A program made the position numbers and the translations under genes. This document shows, one piece after another, positions 62,594-64,000 of a stretch of 64,000 bases of DNA. Location of the stretch: NCBI GenBank assembly GCA_963576725.1, contig OY755246.1, positions 78,783,540 to 78,847,539 of the forward strand, in the 5' to 3' direction. Every line of letters starts with the position of its first letter. The first letter of the stretch is position 1. Origin of the DNA: Azorinus chamasolen. Its lineage: Eukaryota > Mollusca > Bivalvia > Cardiida > Solecurtidae. Below the pieces are notes generated by a model. It was not told where the DNA came from, made no database searches, and saw only the letters and a program-made list of their open reading frames with translations.

Positions 62594-62986
62594 TTAACCC
62601 TTTCCCTGTTCAATATTCATGTAAGAAATACAGTAAAAGCTCAATTGTTTGAACACTTAAATACCAATCATTAACAATCTTTAAGACAGGTGGCTGCTTA
62701 TAGGAGCTTTCTGCATGAGTTTCACCATGCATTAAGCAACAACCTGCCTAAAAGGGTCTAAATTCTTCTAGAATTGACTGTAATAACATCAAGAATATTT
62801 ATTAGCTGAATTTTCATAACAAATCATTTTCAAGGATTTTTTGGCTTTCACACAAACTGTAGAATCAGATCTATATCATGTCAAAACGAACAGAGAATAG
62901 CCTGATCAGACAGCTGCTAAAGGAGACGTCTGATCTGGGTCTACTCTGCAAAGGCGTGAAAAAGTATATACGAGGGAAAGGGTTAA
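62594..62986 (-). mobile_element. F1 MITE split by F6
   Basis: TTAACCCTTTCCCTGTTCAA to CATGTAAGAAA, then F6. It resumes ATAACATCAAGAATATTTAT and ends TACGAGGGAAAGGGTTAA. Confidence 0.85.
62629..62782. mobile_element. F6 element nested in F1
   Basis: TA-flanked CAGTAAAAGCTCAATTGTTT at the left, AGAATTGACTG at the right; inner ACAGGTGGCTGCTTATAGGA and TTTCTGCATGAGTTTCACC. Confidence 0.8.
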
Positions 62987-63051
62987 CAGTTATTTCTATG
63001 CCAAAGCCTGTAGAGCAACAAACCAATCTTGGAGAAACTCGGAACACTTCT

Positions 63052-63277
63052 TAACTTTTTCCTCCATGAATATTCATGTAAGAAATAATTACATCATGAA
63101 TATTAATTGGATTAATTGTTATAATAGCAAATAAACACAGGCATTTTTGGCCATGACAGACTGTTGAATCATATCTATTTTATATAGAGCAAACAGAGCA
63201 GACCCTGATCAGATGGCTCCTACAGGAGCCATCTGATCCGGATCTATTCTGTTTGCAAAGGCATAGAAAGGCGTTAG
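63052..63277 (-). mobile_element. F1 MITE with perfect hairpin
   Basis: CTCCATGAATATTCATGTAA, GAGCAAACAGAGCAGACCCT, centre GATGGCTCCTACAGGAGCCA, right end GCATAGAAAGGCGTTA. Confidence 0.82.
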
Positions 63278-63360
63278 AAATAGCTTGGATCCAGATCTGA
63301 TGCCCAGCTGCGTTACAAACAGCTTGGATCCAGATCTGATGCCCGGCTGTTTGATACTTG
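63278..63360. repeat. F5-derived tandem pair
   Basis: AGCTTGGATCCAGATCTGAT and GCCC(A/G)GCTG occur twice, about 38 bp apart. Confidence 0.7.
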
Positions 63361-63487
63361 TCAATTGTTTCTCAAAAGCTTGAATGGCACCAGATCTATA
63401 TTTCAGCAGGTATTATTTTTTTCACAGTAGGAAAAGTTTACTTTACTCATCAATAATCTGTAATGGAAATGTGTTTGTTGTTGTCAG

Positions 63488-63681
63488 GTACACCACGACT
63501 GCCAACGAGTACATCGGTAACATAGCCTCCTGTCTGAAGGACTCATCGCCCCTGGTGAGGCGACAGACACTGACTATGATTACGCGACTCTTGCAGGAAG
63601 ATTTCCTCAAGTGGAAGGGTGCTCTTTTCTACAGGTTCATAGCTACACTCCTGGACAGTTCCGAGGGTACAAAGGACTTTG
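63488..63681 (+). CDS. NCAPD3: NCAPD3 exon w18 (Cnd1 domain)
   Basis: Acceptor GTTTGTTGTTGTCAG, donor GACTTTG|GTATGC, 194 bases, leaving one base for the next exon outside the window. It encodes YTTTANEYIGNIASCLKDSS, PLVRRQTLTMITRLLQEDFL and KWKGALFYRFIATLLDSSEG, against human [57 protein letters not shown]. The gene continues beyond 64000 with roughly the last third of the protein (rest of the HEAT region and the disordered C-terminal tail). Confidence 0.98.
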
Positions 63682-63717
63682 GTATGCACAAGACGAAGGT
63701 GTATGGTGTTAGCATTG

Positions 63718-63838
63718 TTTAACCCTTTACTCCATAGATATGCCATTCTATGCCTTGGTAACAGAGAAGACCCAGATCAGACAGTTCCTATTGGAGCTGT
63801 GATCAGCGTCGGCTCTGGTTGCCTATGAATGAATCTAG
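63718..63838 (+). mobile_element. F1 MITE, right-truncated
   Basis: TTTAACCCTTTACTCCATAG, ACAGAGAAGACCCAGATCAG, imperfect hairpin. It starts 36 bp beyond the w18 donor. Confidence 0.72.
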
Positions 63839-64000
63839 TTTAACCCATTCCCTCATAGGCTATTTTTAGATCCAACCTCTTTGAATAAATCTACCGAAAA
63901 GAAGCATTTACTAGAGAAAAGGAAATTTTTAGCATTGTGTAGTTTTGAAACCATTGTGACAAATAGAGCATTTGCTCCTATGGATGATTTGATAAGCAAA
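63839..64000 (-). mobile_element. F2 MITE cut by the window end
   Basis: TTAACCCATTCCCTCATAGG, CTATTTTTAGATCCAACCTC, arm GTGACAAATAGAGCATTTGC. The partner arm appears replaced near 63985. Confidence 0.78.

Overview
This is animal nuclear DNA, most probably from a bivalve mollusc. Exons are short with GT-AG introns and the sequence is AT-rich. Repeats make up most of it: tandem-core elements resembling the bivalve 'pearl' (Helentron-associated) elements, a tRNA-headed SINE with a V-SINE/RUDI-like body, and many small TTAA-flanked hairpin MITEs. The host assignment is inferred from these repeats and from the divergence of the encoded protein.

The main gene is NCAPD3 (condensin II, HEAT-repeat subunit D3) on the + strand. 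Eighteen consecutive exons (called w1-w18) run from 20762 to 63681, with every codon phase closing across every intron. They give 2461 coding bases, about 820 residues, from the middle of the N-terminal HEAT region into the conserved Cnd1-type domain. The roughly 250 N-terminal residues and the whole C-terminal third are not recognised here. One intron (after w12) uses a GC-AG boundary; the rest are GT-AG.

Layout. 1-20.7 kb: repeats, one minus-strand terminal exon of a death-domain protein (2315-2578), and a 3.9-kb minisatellite (8878-12823). 20.7-35.1 kb: w1-w7, with a nested transposon block (24.8-28.5 kb) and a SINE inserted in a MITE (29.6 kb). 35.1-45.1 kb: w8-w10, a 1.7-kb minisatellite born inside a MITE (35.6-37.5 kb), a pogo-like element, and a pearl-like element. 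45.1-64 kb: w11-w18, three further pearl-like elements, a pogo-like element nested in a MITE, and a LINE remnant (60.4-61.3 kb).

MITE names used below. F1: ends like TTAACCCTTTACTCC / GGAGTAAAGGGTTAA, central GCAAACAGAG hairpin; '+' means the CTCCATAAATACG end is on the left. F1b: an F1 subfamily with a different right half (ACTTTCTAAAATGG, CAGGGAAAGGGTTAA). F2: central GAAACCATTGTGATAAATAG hairpin; '+' means the AATAGCCTATG end is on the right. F3: fold-back beginning GGGTCCATGCTTATAAA. F4: TTAACCCTTCGCTTGC ends. F5/F7: GTTTGGATCCAGATGAGA hairpin. F6: short TACAGTAAAATCTCGAT-ended (TA-target) element. F8, F10, F11: further hairpin elements described at their entries. F9: CACCAAACCCTAT fold-back. 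D: GAGGGCTTGGTGCAAAACTA hairpin.

The least expected structures are four tandem repeats that each duplicate an NCAPD3 splice junction (after w3, w4 and w11, before w17), minisatellites that grew out of MITE hairpins, and MITE hairpins whose two arms change together from copy to copy.
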